Below the pieces are notes generated by a model, which did no database searches, had not been told where the DNA came from, and saw nothing but the letters and a program-made list of their open reading frames with translations. A DNA stretch of 6,318 bases from Acidobacteriota bacterium (GTDB taxonomy: Bacteria; Acidobacteriota; Terriglobia; Bryobacterales; Bryobacteraceae), in NCBI GenBank assembly GCA_023380575.1, contig JAMCRM010000383.1, positions 1 to 6,318 on the forward strand. The letters run 5' to 3'. Position numbers and translations under genes: made by a program. Numbering within the stretch: position 1 is the first letter of the stretch; each line of letters starts with the position of its first letter. Below, in pieces: positions 5,894-6,318 of the stretch.

Positions 5894-6318
5894 ATGGCCT
5901 CTCTATTCGTGAATCCCGCCGTGGCGGGTGGGTCGCTTGCGCGGCTTGTTTCCGAAATCACCCTTGCGCCGGGGCCGCATGAGGAATTGCCGGTCTGGTC
6001 ACCCGCCGGAGGCGCGATTTTGGGGAATATTCCGGCCGGGGGAAAAGAAGACATCACACTGGCGGTCGAGCGAGCCAGGACTGCGCAGGCCCCCTGGGCG
6101 GCACGTTCTTTCGCTGAACGCGGGAAGATCCTGCTGCGTTTTCACGACCTTCTCCTAAAGCGTCAGGATGAACTCCTTGATGTCATACAACTGGAAAGCG
6201 GCAAAGCGCGCCGCCACGCCTTCGAGGAGATCCTGGATACGGCCATCGTTTCCCGCTACTACGCGCGGCATGCGGCGCGCTTCCTGCGGCCGCGCAGGCG
6301 CCGGGGAGCCTTGCCGCT
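5894..6318 (+). CDS. Aldehyde dehydrogenase, succinate-semialdehyde dehydrogenase (GabD2-like), N-terminal part
   Basis: An ATG at 5894 opens a frame that runs off the window end (141 complete codons). The segment PVWSPAGGAILGNIPAGGKEDI (split at 33-54) is the family's N-terminal strand pair, followed by VERARTAQAPWAARSFAERGKILLRFHDLLLKRQDELLDVIQLESGKARRHAFEEILD (58-115 in pieces), where the W-A-x-R-x-x-x-E-R-x-x-I-L spacing and E-S-G-K-A-R block are classic for the NAD(P)-dependent aldehyde dehydrogenase superfamily. The YYARHAARFLRPRRRRG stretch (122-138) resembles GabD2-type succinate-semialdehyde dehydrogenases. The cofactor site and the catalytic Cys and Glu lie beyond the edge, so activity and exact substrate cannot be judged; a medium- or long-chain aldehyde is an alternative. 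No clear ribosome binding site precedes the ATG; GTG codons at 5909 and 5921 are other possible starts. It diverges from the WS/DGAT gene across 154 bases. Confidence 0.85.
   Translation, partial: MASLFVNPAVAGGSLARLVSEITLAPGPHEELPVWSPAGGAILGNIPAGGKEDITLAVERARTAQAPWAARSFAERGKILLRFHDLLLKRQDELLDVIQLESGKARRHAFEEILDTAIVSRYYARHAARFLRPRRRRGALP

Noticed and set aside
5740..6057. 106-residue N-terminal extension of the WS/DGAT frame up to 6057
   Set aside because: It has no family-like sequence, is Cys/Pro/Ala-rich in a random manner, and its upstream half is antisense to the recognisable aldehyde dehydrogenase. The conserved domain begins right after the ATG at 5739.

Overview
This 6.3 kb, GC-rich window reads as ordinary bacterial chromosome. 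It holds five complete genes and two genes cut by the window edges. The mix suggests a Gram-negative soil-type bacterium. Acidobacteriota (Solibacter/Bryobacter-like) is my best guess, from two DUF1080 / 3-keto-disaccharide hydrolase genes close together, a bacterial wax ester synthase/diacylglycerol acyltransferase, a probable outer-membrane lipoprotein, and clustered short GC-rich palindromes between genes. This is inference from gene content; there is no marker gene here to settle the phylum.

Layout, left to right. (1) Positions 2-334 (+) are the C-terminal end of a DUF1080 protein that starts outside the window. (2) Positions 327-1166 (-) encode a lipoprotein of unknown function whose 3' end overlaps the first gene by 8 bases. 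It has its own perfect -10 box. (3) Positions 1167-1382 form a gene-free gap with a terminator-like hairpin and a compact inverted pair of REP-like palindromes. (4) Positions 1383-4103 (-) look like a three-gene transcription unit, read right to left: a small YdcZ/DUF606-type membrane transporter, a secreted DUF1080 hydrolase, and a 12-helix sugar porter of the major facilitator superfamily, with gaps of 43 and 26 bases. (5) Positions 4195-5739 (-) encode a WS/DGAT acyltransferase with an intact HHxxxDG motif and an unusual basic, Pro/Ala-rich C-terminal tail. (6) Positions 5740-5893 are a divergent intergenic region with two dyads. (7) From 5894 (+) to the window end is the N-terminal part of an aldehyde dehydrogenase resembling succinate-semialdehyde dehydrogenase GabD2.

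Functionally, the middle unit fits sugar salvage: an exported DUF1080 enzyme would act on an oxidised (3-keto) glycoside outside the inner membrane and the adjacent sugar porter would import a product. The porter lacks two of the sugar-contacting side chains known from E. coli XylE, so its substrate is probably not simply xylose. The right-hand pair could link storage-lipid synthesis with aldehyde oxidation, but only their divergent arrangement supports this. I saw no CRISPR array, tRNA, rRNA, transposase or phage gene, and nothing that amounts to a clearly new defence or mobile system. The most original elements are the uncharacterised lipoprotein, the inverted REP-like pair, and the small-transporter/hydrolase/porter cassette.
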